A stretch of DNA of 64,000 nt, from the NCBI RefSeq assembly GCF_008704995.1, contig NZ_CP023747.1, forward strand, positions 6,172,001-6,236,000, in the 5' to 3' direction. The notes below the pieces were generated by a model. It ran no database searches, had not been told where the DNA came from, and saw only the letters and a program-made list of their open reading frames with translations. Made by a program: the position numbers and the translations under genes. Position 1 is the first letter of the stretch, and each line of letters starts with the position of its first letter. This document shows positions 54,061 to 62,666 of this stretch, in pieces. The DNA is from Streptomyces nodosus (lineage in GTDB: Bacteria > Actinomycetota > Actinomycetes > Streptomycetales > Streptomycetaceae).

Positions 54061-54615
54061 GTGACCCTCTTCTATCTGGTGCAGCACGCGGAGAAGGAAC
54101 CTCAGCCCGGCGATCCGGGCCTGACCGATCTGGGGCGACGCCAGGCTGCGCGAACAGCTGAGCGGCTGCGGCAGCTCGGCCTGCGCGCGGTGTTCAGCAG
54201 CCCTCTGCGGCGCGCTCGTCAGACGGCAGGGATCATTGCCGCGCCGACCGGCCTGCGTGTTCAGCAAGACGCTCGTATCCGCGAGCGGATGAACTGGGAC
54301 GGATCCCAGCCCATGGAAGACTTCCTCAAGGACTGGGCCGCCACAGTGGAGGACCGGGATCTGGTACCTGCCCGCGGTGACTCCTCCCGCGCTGCCGCCG
54401 AACGCCTGCGCGCATGCTTGACCGACTTGACCGAAGAACCTGGCCCCATCGCTCTGGTGACGCATGGCGGGGTCACCGTGGATCTGCTGCGCACCTTGAT
54501 CGGTGACCGCGCGGTACCGGACGACCTGATGCAACACAGTGTCCCCTCCTGCGCGATCACCACGCTGGATCACCTGTCCGTTGTCGACATCACCTCGGTG
54601 GCGCATCTGCAGTAA
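54061..54615 (+). CDS. Histidine phosphatase superfamily protein with altered catalytic motif
   Basis: A 184-residue protein of the phosphoglycerate-mutase/SixA type. The catalytic RHG box reads LVQHAEK: His 9 is kept but the preceding Arg is Gln. SSPLRRARQTA supplies the second Arg and VTHGGVT the second His. GTG 54061 is the only start giving the full N-terminal strand. Loss of the Arg may lower phosphatase activity or shift substrate. Confidence 0.82.
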   Translation: MTLFYLVQHAEKEPQPGDPGLTDLGRRQAARTAERLRQLGLRAVFSSPLRRARQTAGIIAAPTGLRVQQDARIRERMNWDGSQPMEDFLKDWAATVEDRDLVPARGDSSRAAAERLRACLTDLTEEPGPIALVTHGGVTVDLLRTLIGDRAVPDDLMQHSVPSCAITTLDHLSVVDITSVAHLQ

Positions 54616-55263
54616 TCGATTGCCTCTCCCCGTGACTCGCAGGTCGCCGAACCGTCCGAGATACGCACGCCGTCTTCGTGAGCTGCTATCAGCACGCTTC
54701 CGTCCCTTTCGGGCTCAGCCAGCCGCGGGCCCGGAGCTGCGCCGCCCCCAGACTGAAGCCGGGGACGCCGCGCGCGGTCAGCCGGCCTACAGCGTTTCAG
54801 GCCCGCCCATCAGGCAGTTTCACTTCTTTGTGCCTCGCAGACGCAGCTCCTCCACCGCGCTGCTGTGCGGGACGATCACCTTCACCGCCCCGACTGCCCA
54901 CGCGCAGCCACCGCCACGTGTTACGGCTTCTCGTGTAACGGTATCGAGCCCAGTGGTACGACGTGCGCCAATGACGCCATCACGGCCTCAAGCGGCGCCT
55001 ACCGTGAACGCCGCGTCGCCTCCGGAAATATCCACCAGCACAGGGTGATGGTGAACGACGCGGATATCACCTCATGCGCCTTCGGCTTCTCGCAACGAGA
55101 CCGTACTGCCGCACTGCACAGGCTCATATTGAGCCGCCGGACGATGCCTGACAGCACGAGATGTCGCGAGCGTTCCCCGCTCCTCCGAGGGAAGGCTCGG
55201 GGCTCAGGCTGCTCACGGGGAATGTCCTCCCTCAAGTACGTGCATGGGGTATGGCTGAGTGGC
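54616..55263. other. Gap of 648 bp with a decayed secreted-protein gene
   Basis: Outside the DUF2690-like remnant at about 54800-55015 I see no supported gene; long open frames here lack start sites and family resemblance. Confidence 0.4.
54800..55015 (+). pseudogene. Frameshifted secreted DUF2690-like gene
   Basis: One frame reads a signal-peptide-like stretch ending ITFTAPTAHAQP. The adjoining frame continues ATCYGFSCNGIEPSGTTCANDA, the Cys-rich pattern of DUF2690 (C-x-G-x-x-C-x-G-x-(D/E)-P...C). The frame change near 54915 and loss of pattern afterwards mark it as broken. Confidence 0.35.
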
Positions 55264-56295
55264 CTACTGGATGCTCCAGCGGTGCGGGTGGGTGGGCTCT
55301 TCGGGGCAGGTGAAGATGTTGAGTTCGCCCCAGCGGCCCACGGTGACCTCGGTCGGAGTGGCGGACAGGCGTGCTGGCAGGCCCTGTTCTTCCAGCGGCT
55401 TCCAGCTGCCGCTGCCACCGTCCCATTCCGAACTGTCGATGGTCAGCAGCAGGTCCATCGGTGTCGAGCAGGTCCGGCAGTTCATGGGGGACGGGTCGGT
55501 GGTGTGCCAGGAGGCGAAACCGCCGGCGCGCCATCCTGGTGGGATGGACAGGTCGTACTGGTAGCTCACCGGCTCCACGGCATCTTCGTCCGTCGACTGC
55601 TCGGCCTCTTCCTCCAGCGCTTCTTCCCAGGCGTCGATCCGGGCGCACAGGTCCTCCGGGAGGAGGCCGGCGAAGGGGTAGGTGGCCACCTGCTCCGGAT
55701 GAAGCACGCACGCCTCGGGCACGTACCCCTCGGAGCCGACGACCTGTGGCTGTGGCGGTGAGGTCTGCACTTCGGTGACCTCCCACGACCGGTGCCAGCG
55801 TAGGTCGAGCAGCATGCCGTAGCCGGTGGGGCCGTGTGCGTCGAAGGGGCACCAGAACACCTGGAGCAGATCACAGCCGTCCGGCCCGGCCGGCAGGTCG
55901 GGGATGTCCCTCCGGTACAGCTGGGCTAGGCCGATAAGCGGCAGCGGACTGTTCGCAGCGGACTCTTCAACGCGGTGTCCCTGGTCCAGTTGCTTCAGCA
56001 GCAGCCGTTCCTCGTCCGTGGGGCCGGAGCCCGGTTCACGGCGCCATGCAGAAGCCAGGATCTGCCGATACCGGTGAATGTCCGCCGGGCGACGACCACG
56101 CGAGTGGCGGTGGGACTCGGTGCATACCGGCCAGGGTTCGTGCACCGGCCACAGCAGCGGACCGCCCACGGAACTGTCCGCCACGTCGGGTCGGCCCGGG
56201 CGCGGATGGAGCCGGGTGGTGGTGCCCCGGTAGGCCGACAGCTCCGGGAACAGCGCCTCGACATCGAGCGGGCGCGGCGGTGTGGTCCTCGACAT
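55264..56295 (-). CDS. Hypothetical 343-aa protein, DUF1963/YwqG-like features
   Basis: A soluble protein starting MSRTTPPRPLDVEALFPEL at ATG 56295. Blocks such as SSVGGPLLWPVHEPWPVC, PLPLIGLAQLYRRDIPDLP, DLLQVFWCPFDA and the C-terminal LNIFTCPEEPTHPHRW resemble DUF1963-type proteins (GGxPxLP...FLAQLxxxxxP). Two Cys-x2-Cys-like spots suggest metal binding. Function unknown; it seems to be transcribed alone. Confidence 0.65.
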   Translation of the reverse strand: MSRTTPPRPLDVEALFPELSAYRGTTTRLHPRPGRPDVADSSVGGPLLWPVHEPWPVCTESHRHSRGRRPADIHRYRQILASAWRREPGSGPTDEERLLLKQLDQGHRVEESAANSPLPLIGLAQLYRRDIPDLPAGPDGCDLLQVFWCPFDAHGPTGYGMLLDLRWHRSWEVTEVQTSPPQPQVVGSEGYVPEACVLHPEQVATYPFAGLLPEDLCARIDAWEEALEEEAEQSTDEDAVEPVSYQYDLSIPPGWRAGGFASWHTTDPSPMNCRTCSTPMDLLLTIDSSEWDGGSGSWKPLEEQGLPARLSATPTEVTVGRWGELNIFTCPEEPTHPHRWSIQ

Positions 56296-56384
56296 GCATG
56301 TGACCTTAGACAGCCGCCGAGCCGCCAAGATGCGGCACCCTTGAAGGCAACTGCCTCTGCGCCAGTGTTGTCGGATGGATGCGC

Positions 56385-56711
56385 TCAGGAAGGATGTCGC
56401 CGCTGACGATCCTGGAGCTGTCGACGGGCGGTCGACCACACGACCTCGAAGTCATCGGCCGACAACCACTGCGGGTCGTGTCCCTCCCACTCAGAGATGG
56501 GCGGCTCGGCGGTCAGACCGTAGATGCTCTCGTATGCGGCCAACCGACCCTCTCTCTGGGCTTCTTGCCACTCGGCCAGCGAGGCGGCGGCCAATGCCTT
56601 GCCTCCGGGTTCCTGCAGTTCGACCTGCCGGAGCACGTACCCATCGGCGTCCAGCTCGAAGTAGAACCAGACGGAGTCCTCGTCCCAGAAACAGCGAACC
56701 CAGCGTGTCAT
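56385..56711 (-). CDS. Hypothetical 108-aa acidic protein
   Basis: Begins MTRWVRCFWDEDSVWFYFELDADGYVLRQVELQ, an aromatic-rich strand pair, then two charged helices. Small proteins opening this way occur in Streptomyces without known function (from memory). ATG 56711 lies 4 bp after the stop of the short gene at 56716-56871, so the two are coupled. Confidence 0.6.
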   Translation of the reverse strand: MTRWVRCFWDEDSVWFYFELDADGYVLRQVELQEPGGKALAAASLAEWQEAQREGRLAAYESIYGLTAEPPISEWEGHDPQWLSADDFEVVWSTARRQLQDRQRRHPS

Positions 56712-56715
56712 GGGT

Positions 56716-56871
56716 TCACCGCGTCGCAGGGCTCGTCATGAAGAGGCGACGGAACTCTTCAAAGCCAGGGAGCGTCTCGACTTCGGGGCCTGTCACCATC
56801 AGCCGGGCGATCTCCTGGTCGCCATGGTGGAGCCGCCACATACTGCCGGTGGTCAGGTTCGGGTTGGCCAT
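56716..56871 (-). CDS. Very small hypothetical protein (51 aa), coupled to the next gene
   Basis: ATG 56871 reads MANPNLTTGSMWRLHHGDQE...FMTSPATR and stops at 56716. The content (charged helix, LPGFEEFRRLF) is coding-like and the stop lies 4 bp before the next ATG. The RBS (GGGGA) is close to the start, so an upstream start cannot be ruled out. Confidence 0.5.
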   Translation of the reverse strand: MANPNLTTGSMWRLHHGDQEIARLMVTGPEVETLPGFEEFRRLFMTSPATR

Positions 56872-57181
56872 GTCCCCATGATGGCGGTCACCAGTGCCGC
56901 CAGGCGATCGAGTGCCGGCGCCGCTAGCCTGTCCTCAGCGGCCCAGGAAGAGTGGTCCGGGTAGGCGGCCGGAGGCGGCTCGCCCGGCCCGGGCCGGGAC
57001 AACTCGCAGGTGGGGCACTCATGGGTCCCGGACGGCTCCTGAAGGACAGTGGAACCCGTGAACGATCATCACGGCCCGGACACCCTCCATACCCCCTGCT
57101 GACCTGCACAGACGAGGAAGTCGGGGAAGACGGGGACGCTCGGGGGAGTCCGGGGCAACGCTCTGGCGAGGGGACAAGGCG
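56872..57181. other. Gap of 310 bp without a visible gene
   Basis: Divergent region between the 51-aa gene and the SnoaL-like gene. It must hold both promoters; I see no clear repeats. Confidence 0.4.
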
Positions 57182-57586
57182 ATGGATCCTGATATGCGGA
57201 CCAGGGCCGCACTCGAGGAACACTGGCGGGCATCGGAACGTGGGGATGTGGAAGCGGAGCACGCCATCTACGCCGCGGACGCGATCCTCGACTATCCCCA
57301 GTCGGGTGAACGGTTCCGGGGGCGCGCGACGATCTCGGCGCAACGCGGTGGGCACCCCGCCAGCCGGCACTTCACTGTCCAGCGGATCGTCGGCAGCGGG
57401 GATCTGTGGGTGAGCGAGTGCGTCATCACCTACGACGGGGTGCCCAGCCACTCGGTGAGCATCATGGAATTCGCCGACGGGCACGTGGTGCACGAGACGC
57501 AGTACTTCACGGACGCCTTCGGTGCGCCTGAATGGCGGACGGCACTCGCGGAGCCGATGCCGGGCAGGAGCATCGCCAGGGCCTGA
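57182..57586 (+). CDS. SnoaL-like / NTF2-fold protein
   Basis: A 134-residue protein with the SnoaL layout: helix RAALEEHWRASERGDVEAEHAIYAADAILDYPQSGERFRGRATI, then strands ending FADGHVVHETQYFTDAFGAPEWR. These conical domains bind small hydrophobic molecules or act as isomerases or hydrolases; the specific role is unknown. It ends before a strong terminator. Confidence 0.82.
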   Translation: MDPDMRTRAALEEHWRASERGDVEAEHAIYAADAILDYPQSGERFRGRATISAQRGGHPASRHFTVQRIVGSGDLWVSECVITYDGVPSHSVSIMEFADGHVVHETQYFTDAFGAPEWRTALAEPMPGRSIARA

Positions 57587-57604
57587 CCGACCCGGGGCCA
57601 CCCC

Positions 57605-57667
57605 GATCCGACCGAAACGACCGGCCCCGGCACGCCGTCGAAGAGGCGTGCCGGGGCCGGTCGGATC
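57605..57667. terminator. Very strong bidirectional terminator
   Basis: Inner arms CCGGCCCCGGCACGCC (57621-57636) and GGCGTGCCGGGGCCGG (57645-57660) pair perfectly; an outer pair GATCCGACC/GGTCGGATC (57605-57613, 57659-57667) extends or competes with it. It lies between convergent genes. Confidence 0.85.
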
Positions 57668-57717
57668 GCTGCGGCTCCTGCCGGGAGGAGAGAGGGGTGC
57701 CGGTGGCGGCTATGGGG

Positions 57718-57978
57718 TCAGCGGCGGCAGTCCTGGTGGGCGGGGCGCCAGACGCGGATCCAGTACCCGGCGTGCCGGTGGTGGTGCCGGTCCCGGTACT
57801 CCGGGTGCCAGCGCCGCTCCCAGTGGCCCACCGTCTTCTTGCAGTGGTGCGACGCCACCGGCGGCCGGTGGTGCTGCGGCGCGGCCGATGCGGTGCCGAC
57901 CGTGCCGGCGAGCGCGCCCGCCGCGAGGGCCACCGTCGCCGCTCCCAGGGCCGCGGCCCTCTTCAATCCGTTGATCAT
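57718..57978 (-). CDS. Small secreted His/Arg-rich protein
   Basis: An 86-residue protein with a clear signal peptide (MINGLKRAAALGAATVALAAGALAGTVGTASA, cleavage after ASA). The mature part is rich in His, Arg and Trp (HHRPPVASHHCKKTVGHWERRWHPEYRDRHHHRH) with two Cys that could form a disulfide. ATG 57978 with AAAGG; the frame further upstream is rejected. Metal or nucleic-acid binding is possible; function unknown. Confidence 0.72.
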   Translation of the reverse strand: MINGLKRAAALGAATVALAAGALAGTVGTASAAPQHHRPPVASHHCKKTVGHWERRWHPEYRDRHHHRHAGYWIRVWRPAHQDCRR

Positions 57979-58230
57979 GTTCAGGCCTTTCTGTGCGAGC
58001 CGGGGCTTCAACCCCGCCGTTTCCCGGACCTGTTCGGCCGGGGACGTGTCGATCCTGCCCCTCCGGAACCGGCAAATCCCCGAAAAGCGCCGACTGTTAC
58101 TGAATGCCAATGAACTCCTCATTCAGCTCAAATAGTCATATAAGTACATCGAGGGTGGTGCGCCACGGGTCGAGGGGCTCTCCGGTTGGCGACTTTGCAG
58201 GTCGTCCAGGGGGTGCGGCCGTCGGTTGTG

Positions 58231-58278
58231 GTGTAAAGGAACCCTTGACACGTCTAGAGATGTAAAGGCATCCTTTAC
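58231..58278. promoter_or_regulatory. Tandem operator-like palindromes before the HTH-DUF3887 gene
   Basis: GTAAAGG CAT CCTTTAC (58262-58278) is a perfect 7-bp inverted repeat. A second, imperfect one, GTGTAAAGGAACCCTTGACAC, lies at 58231-58251 and contains a TTGACA. Both share the GTAAAGG half-site, so cooperative autoregulation is likely. Confidence 0.65.
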
Positions 58279-58295
58279 GTGTGGACGATTCCCCG

Positions 58296-58910
58296 ATGAC
58301 TCTCACCGCCTTGAGCGCCCTGCTGGCCGAGCGTGCCGGGGGCCTGGCCGACGCGCTGGCCAGCCCCTTGCAACCGCAGGCCTATCTCGACCTGGTCCGG
58401 CGCTCCCAGGCGGTCGACGGCTTGGCGGAACAACTGCTCAAGCTGTGCGTGCAGCAGTCTCGCGACGCCGGCCACACCTGGCAGGAGATCGGGGACCTGC
58501 TGGGAGTCACCCGCCAAGCCGCCTTCCAGCGGTTCGGCAAACCCATCGATCCCCGGACGGGAGCACCCATGGACAAGACCGTGCACATGGCCGACGCTGC
58601 GGCCCGCGCCCTCACCGTCGTCACGGCGGTGCTGGAAGGCCGGATGGACGAAGCCCGGCGGTCGTTCAACGCCGAAGTCCTGGCGGCGTTCACCGACGAG
58701 GTGCGAGGCGACAGCCTCGCCACGGTCGCCGGCCTGGTCGGCGCGTTCGAGGGATTCGGCCAGGCCGAGTCGTTCGTCCGGCGCATCGGTGATCACACGG
58801 TCGTCGACATTCCGATGCGCTACGAGGCCGGCGACATGAAGGCCCGGGTCGCGTTCGACACGGACGAGAAGGTCGCCGGGATGTTCATTCTCCCGCCGGA
58901 GACGCCGTAA
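58296..58910 (+). CDS. HTH regulator with C-terminal DUF3887 domain
   Basis: From ATG 58296 ([16 protein letters not shown]) 204 residues; a GTG at 58281 is also open but touches the operator. The first 100 residues contain an HTH ([26 protein letters not shown]). The rest is DUF3887-like ([29 protein letters not shown]...[20 protein letters not shown]), a fold thought to sense small molecules. It heads a run ending with an ABC transporter and likely controls it and itself through the GTAAAGG palindromes. Confidence 0.75.
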   Translation: MTLTALSALLAERAGGLADALASPLQPQAYLDLVRRSQAVDGLAEQLLKLCVQQSRDAGHTWQEIGDLLGVTRQAAFQRFGKPIDPRTGAPMDKTVHMADAAARALTVVTAVLEGRMDEARRSFNAEVLAAFTDEVRGDSLATVAGLVGAFEGFGQAESFVRRIGDHTVVDIPMRYEAGDMKARVAFDTDEKVAGMFILPPETP

Positions 58911-59022
58911 CGCGTTCATCCATGATCCGCCGCCGGTGACATCGCCGGCCGCTGCCCGGTTCGCTAACACCCGCCGGTGGCCTGCGTCTCTGCATCCACC
59001 GCCCCACAGAGAGTTCTGTCTT

Positions 59023-59241
59023 GTGCAAGCTGCCATAGCCCATGCGTCGGGGATCCCCTGGGCTGCGATCGTCCCCTTGGCCGTCGCCGAGCTCGCTCTG
59101 GTCGCCTACTGCCTGGTCGACCTCGCCCGGCATGCCGACTCCCGCCATATGCCCCGCTGGGCCTGGGTGCTGCTGTGCCTGTTTGTGAACCCCTTCGGTG
59201 CCATCGCCTACCTCATGGTGGGCCGCGGCGAGGGCCGATGA
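59023..59241 (+). CDS. Small membrane protein with PLDc_N-type domain
   Basis: GTG 59023 gives 72 residues with two helices, IPWAAIVPLAVAELALVAYCLVDLAR and MPRWAWVLLCLFVNPFGAIAYLMVGR, the signature of the phospholipase-D N-terminal membrane domain (PF13396 type). It stands alone in small proteins beside ABC transporters. Its stop overlaps the start of the ABC ATPase (ATGA). Confidence 0.75.
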   Translation: MQAAIAHASGIPWAAIVPLAVAELALVAYCLVDLARHADSRHMPRWAWVLLCLFVNPFGAIAYLMVGRGEGR

Positions 59242-60218
59242 ACACGCCGGCGGTCACGACCACCGGCCTGGTGCGCGACTACGGCGACGGCGCGGGGCTG
59301 CACGGTGTGGACCTCGTCGTGCCCCGAGGCGGTGTCTACGGACTGGTCGGCCCGAACGGCGCCGGAAAGACGACGCTGCTGTCCATCGTCGCCGGCCTGC
59401 GCCGAGCCGACGCCGGTGAGGTCCGCCTGTCCCTCGGGACGGGCCGGCTCGCGGTCTGCCCCGACGCCCCCGAGTTCGAACCCTGGCTCACGGCGGCCGA
59501 GGTGGTACGTCAGTCGTACGGACTGGCCACCCGTTCCGGACGCGCGGCACGCGGGACACGGGACGCCGATCCCTCGTCCCCCGTTCCGGTCGCGCGGGTA
59601 CTGGCCGACGTCGGCCTGACCGAGGCCGCCGACCGGCGCACCGGCGGCTTCTCCCGCGGTATGACGCAACGGCTCGGCCTGGCGGTCGCGTTGATCCTGG
59701 AGCCCGAACTGCTCATCCTGGACGAACCCAGCAGTGCGCTGGACCCGGTCGGCCGGGCGGACATGCTGGCCCTGATAGCCCGGCTCGGCCGGGACCGCAC
59801 CGTGATCTTCTCCAGCCATGTCCTGGCGGACGTCCAGCGGGTCGCCGACACCGTGGGCGTGCTCGACCGCGGCACGATCCTCTTCCAGGGTCCGGTACGC
59901 GACCTGATCGACCGGCACCTCCGGCCGGCCTGGGAGCTGCGCGTGCGCGAGGAGACCGAGCAACCGCTGGTCGACCTGCTGCGGCGTCAGGAATGGGTCA
60001 CCTCGGTACAGGTGAAGGGCAACGGTTCGGTGCGTGTCGAGGCGGAGAGCACGGACGTCGGTGAACGGGAACTGCCCGGAGCGATCGCCGCGGCCGGTGC
60101 CGCACTGATCAGCCTTCGCCCCCTCGACGCCGACCTGGAAGCCGCCTTTCTGGCACTGACCCGTACACCACACCGGCCCCCCGAGGGACGGCGGACGGAC
60201 CAGGCAGGTGCGGTATGA
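59238..60218 (+). CDS. ABC transporter ATP-binding protein
   Basis: A 326-residue ATPase. Walker A GPNGAGKTT (about 36-44), signature GFSRGMTQR, Walker B LLILDEPSSALDP and H-loop VIFSSHVLADV are all intact. The C-terminal 90 residues form the extra domain seen in drug or lantibiotic-type exporters. It overlaps the upstream small gene and the downstream permease by 4 bp, so all are made in step. Confidence 0.93.
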   Translation: MNTPAVTTTGLVRDYGDGAGLHGVDLVVPRGGVYGLVGPNGAGKTTLLSIVAGLRRADAGEVRLSLGTGRLAVCPDAPEFEPWLTAAEVVRQSYGLATRSGRAARGTRDADPSSPVPVARVLADVGLTEAADRRTGGFSRGMTQRLGLAVALILEPELLILDEPSSALDPVGRADMLALIARLGRDRTVIFSSHVLADVQRVADTVGVLDRGTILFQGPVRDLIDRHLRPAWELRVREETEQPLVDLLRRQEWVTSVQVKGNGSVRVEAESTDVGERELPGAIAAAGAALISLRPLDADLEAAFLALTRTPHRPPEGRRTDQAGAV

Positions 60219-60979
60219 GGGAACTGTCGGTATGGCGTGTGGAGTGGCTGCGGCTGCTGCGCACCCGACGGCTGATCGCGCTGCTGGGCGTCTTCGTGCT
60301 CTTCGGGTTCACCGGCCCGTTGCTCGCCAGGTACACCCCGCAACTGCTCAAGCACGCCGGCAACCACGGCCAACAGGTGACGATCATCGTCCCGCCCCCC
60401 GTCCCGGCGGACGGGATAAGCCAGTATGTGAGCAGCGCGCTGCAGATCGGCCTCATCGTGACGGTCGTCGTGGCGGCGTACGCGTGCTCGGTCGACGCCA
60501 AGCCGGCGCTCTCGGTCTTCTACCGGTCCCGCACCGCGCGCTACCGCGATCTCCTCGTGCCGAGGCTAGTGGTCAGCGCCGTCGCGGCCGTGGGCGGTTA
60601 CCTCGCCGGGCTGCTCGCCGCGTGGTACGAGACCGCCGTACTGCTGGGAAACCCCGACACGGTCGCCATGGGGCAGACAGCGCTCGTCGGTGCGGTCTAT
60701 CTGGTGTTCGCGGTTGCCGTCACCGCGCTGGCCGGCACGCTGGCACGCACCACACTCGGCACCGTGGGCTACGCCCTTCTCGTCCTCTTCGGGCTTCCGC
60801 TCCTGGGCGCTCTGCCCCAGGTGTCGCACTGGCTTCCCACCATGCTGAGCGGGATGCCCGACCAGTTCCTGCGGCACACGGCGACCGACCACGCCCAGCG
60901 AGCACTCGCGACCGCCGCGGTGCTCATACTCGGCTCGGTGGCGGCGGCGGTCCTGCGCGGTGCACGCAGGGAGGCGTGA
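60215..60979 (+). CDS. ABC transporter permease (ABC-2 type)
   Basis: A 254-residue membrane protein with six hydrophobic segments starting LLRTRRLIALLGVFVLFGFTGPLLARY. ABC-2 type organisation fits an exporter of unknown cargo. It partners the ATPase with which it overlaps by 4 bp. The gene ends before a strong terminator. Confidence 0.85.
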   Translation: MRELSVWRVEWLRLLRTRRLIALLGVFVLFGFTGPLLARYTPQLLKHAGNHGQQVTIIVPPPVPADGISQYVSSALQIGLIVTVVVAAYACSVDAKPALSVFYRSRTARYRDLLVPRLVVSAVAAVGGYLAGLLAAWYETAVLLGNPDTVAMGQTALVGAVYLVFAVAVTALAGTLARTTLGTVGYALLVLFGLPLLGALPQVSHWLPTMLSGMPDQFLRHTATDHAQRALATAAVLILGSVAAAVLRGARREA

Positions 60980-61019
60980 ACCCGGAACCCGGTGCCGGAC
61001 GAAGGCATGGCCGGACACC

Positions 61020-61052
61020 GCGCCCGGGGCCGCTTCGAGCGGTCCCGGGCGC
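61020..61052. terminator. Hairpin terminator between convergent genes
   Basis: Arms GCGCCCGGGGCCGCT (61020-61034) and AGCGGTCCCGGGCGC (61038-61052) pair at 14 of 15 positions around a 3-base loop. Confidence 0.8.
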
Positions 61053-61076
61053 TCCGTGTTCCGGCGGAACCGGCGA

Positions 61077-61835
61077 TCAGGCGTCCTGGCGCGGGCCGCC
61101 GTGTCTGAGCCGGTCGGCGAGGGCGAGGAAGAGGAAGAGGTTCGGGACCTTCTTGATCTGCACCCTCGCCCAGGGCAGCTTCTTGCCCGACTTGCACAGC
61201 AGCAGCATTCCCTGCGCCATGTCGATCTTCTCGATCTCCGACCAGGTCAGGCTGCCCTTCGCCGTGGCCACACCGCCCAGGCTCACCGTGAGGCTCCCGT
61301 AGGCCAGGGTCCGGCCCTGCTCCAGCGCGGTGAGCAGCCCGGGCAGCTGCGCCCGGGTGATCTCCTGCTGGACCGCCGGGCCCCAGTGCTCGGGCTGGGC
61401 GTAGAAGTCGGTCACCTTGAGCCTCGTACCGTCCTCGCGGTAGAGCGTGTAGACATAGGTGGTCCCGACGTAGAGGCCGTTCGCGTACCGCTCGGTGATC
61501 TCCTGGGTCGCGGTCGTCGAGTCCCAGCGGAAGACGGAGACCTCGCCGTTCTTGCCCACCTCGGCCAGGCCGTGCTCGAAGAGGTGAAGTCGGCGGGCAG
61601 CCTGCTTGCTCGAGAGATCGGGCGTCTTGAGGGCGAGCCAGATGAAGTAGGCGCCCACGGGAGGAACGATCAGACCGACGATTCCCATGAGCAGCAGGGC
61701 GGTGATCCGCAGGGTGCCGAAGCGCTTCGGCAGGAATGTCTCCCGCAGTTGCCCCAGCCCTTCGGTCCCCGGGGGTGCCGCCTCAGGGGCCGCCGTCGTC
61801 CGCCCCGGGTCCTGCTGAGTGGTGGATCCTGCCAT
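61077..61835 (-). CDS. Membrane-anchored DUF6585-like protein
   Basis: A 252-residue protein. After a Pro-rich N-terminus and LRITALLLMGIVGLIVPPVGAYFIWLAL, a helical hairpin, come two PH-like strand-rich domains (RRLHLFEHGLAEVGKNGEVSVFRWDSTTATQEI; YGSLTVSLGGVATAKGSLTWSEIEKIDMAQG). This layout matches DUF6585 proteins common in actinomycetes; role unknown. Confidence 0.7.
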   Translation of the reverse strand: MAGSTTQQDPGRTTAAPEAAPPGTEGLGQLRETFLPKRFGTLRITALLLMGIVGLIVPPVGAYFIWLALKTPDLSSKQAARRLHLFEHGLAEVGKNGEVSVFRWDSTTATQEITERYANGLYVGTTYVYTLYREDGTRLKVTDFYAQPEHWGPAVQQEITRAQLPGLLTALEQGRTLAYGSLTVSLGGVATAKGSLTWSEIEKIDMAQGMLLLCKSGKKLPWARVQIKKVPNLFLFLALADRLRHGGPRQDA

Positions 61836-62108
61836 GAGCCGCGCTCCTCGCCGTGATGATCAGAGATAGGGCGATCATTCTGCGGCCGGGGCGGACGTAT
61901 GTACGCATCGGGGGGCTCTTGGCGGGCGCTCGCGGGGTTGAGGGCCCTGACGGCTCGTTGAGCCCGCATGTGCCGGCCACGAATCGAGGCGTCGCGACGG
62001 CGGGGGCCGCCGGCGAACCGGCGCCCCCGCCTTCCTGCTGCATGCCGAGAGGACCAGCGCTGTCACCGCGACAACGGCGACGGCTACGGGAACCGGGTGT
62101 GCTCGGGC

Positions 62109-62666
62109 TCAGTTACAGGACCCGACGGTTCCGTAGTTGTCCACGACGACCTTGCCGCTCGCATCCTTCATGTACGAGTAGACCTTGCCGCAGTATCCGC
62201 GCTTCTGGTACACCGGACCGGCGTAGGAGCTGAAGGTGCCGAAGTCCTCGTCCGCGGGATCCGCGGTGAAATTGGAGTACAGGCGCACGCCCATGGATCG
62301 ACTGGCGCCGGTGTCATTGAAGAAGACGGCACAGATCGGCTTGTCGTAGTACCCGGAGCCCGAAGTGCCATTGGTCCAGGTGTAAGTGGATCCGTAGGTG
62401 CCGTAGCGGTAAGCACCGGTAGAGATCGTGTAGCCGGAGCCACACACATTGGCAGCGGCGACAGCAGCGACGGAGTTGGCCTCGATGAGACGTCTCGTCT
62501 CTGCCGATGCCTCCGTGGACACCTGGATGCCGTTGATGTTCACGGTCGAGATGGGCGCATTCGCCTTGAGGGCAGGGTGCTCGGCCGCCGATGCAGCCGG
62601 AGTGGCCGTCATGAGGCCCAGCATCACGGTGGCGGCGATTCCTGAACGTATCACGGCAGACTTCAT
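62109..62666 (-). CDS. Small secreted protein of unknown function
   Basis: A 185-residue protein with a signal peptide (MKSAVIRSGIAATVMLGLMTATPAASA). The mature part begins with a short propeptide-like segment and then a Cys-containing, Tyr/Gly/Ser-rich domain (CGSGYTISTGAYRYGTYGSTY; GYYDKPICAVFFNDTGASRSMGVRLYSNF; KRGYCGKVYSYM; VGSCN) with four Cys, likely two disulfides. ATG 62666 with GGGAG 6 bp upstream. No family recognised. Confidence 0.78.
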   Translation of the reverse strand: MKSAVIRSGIAATVMLGLMTATPAASAAEHPALKANAPISTVNINGIQVSTEASAETRRLIEANSVAAVAAANVCGSGYTISTGAYRYGTYGSTYTWTNGTSGSGYYDKPICAVFFNDTGASRSMGVRLYSNFTADPADEDFGTFSSYAGPVYQKRGYCGKVYSYMKDASGKVVVDNYGTVGSCN

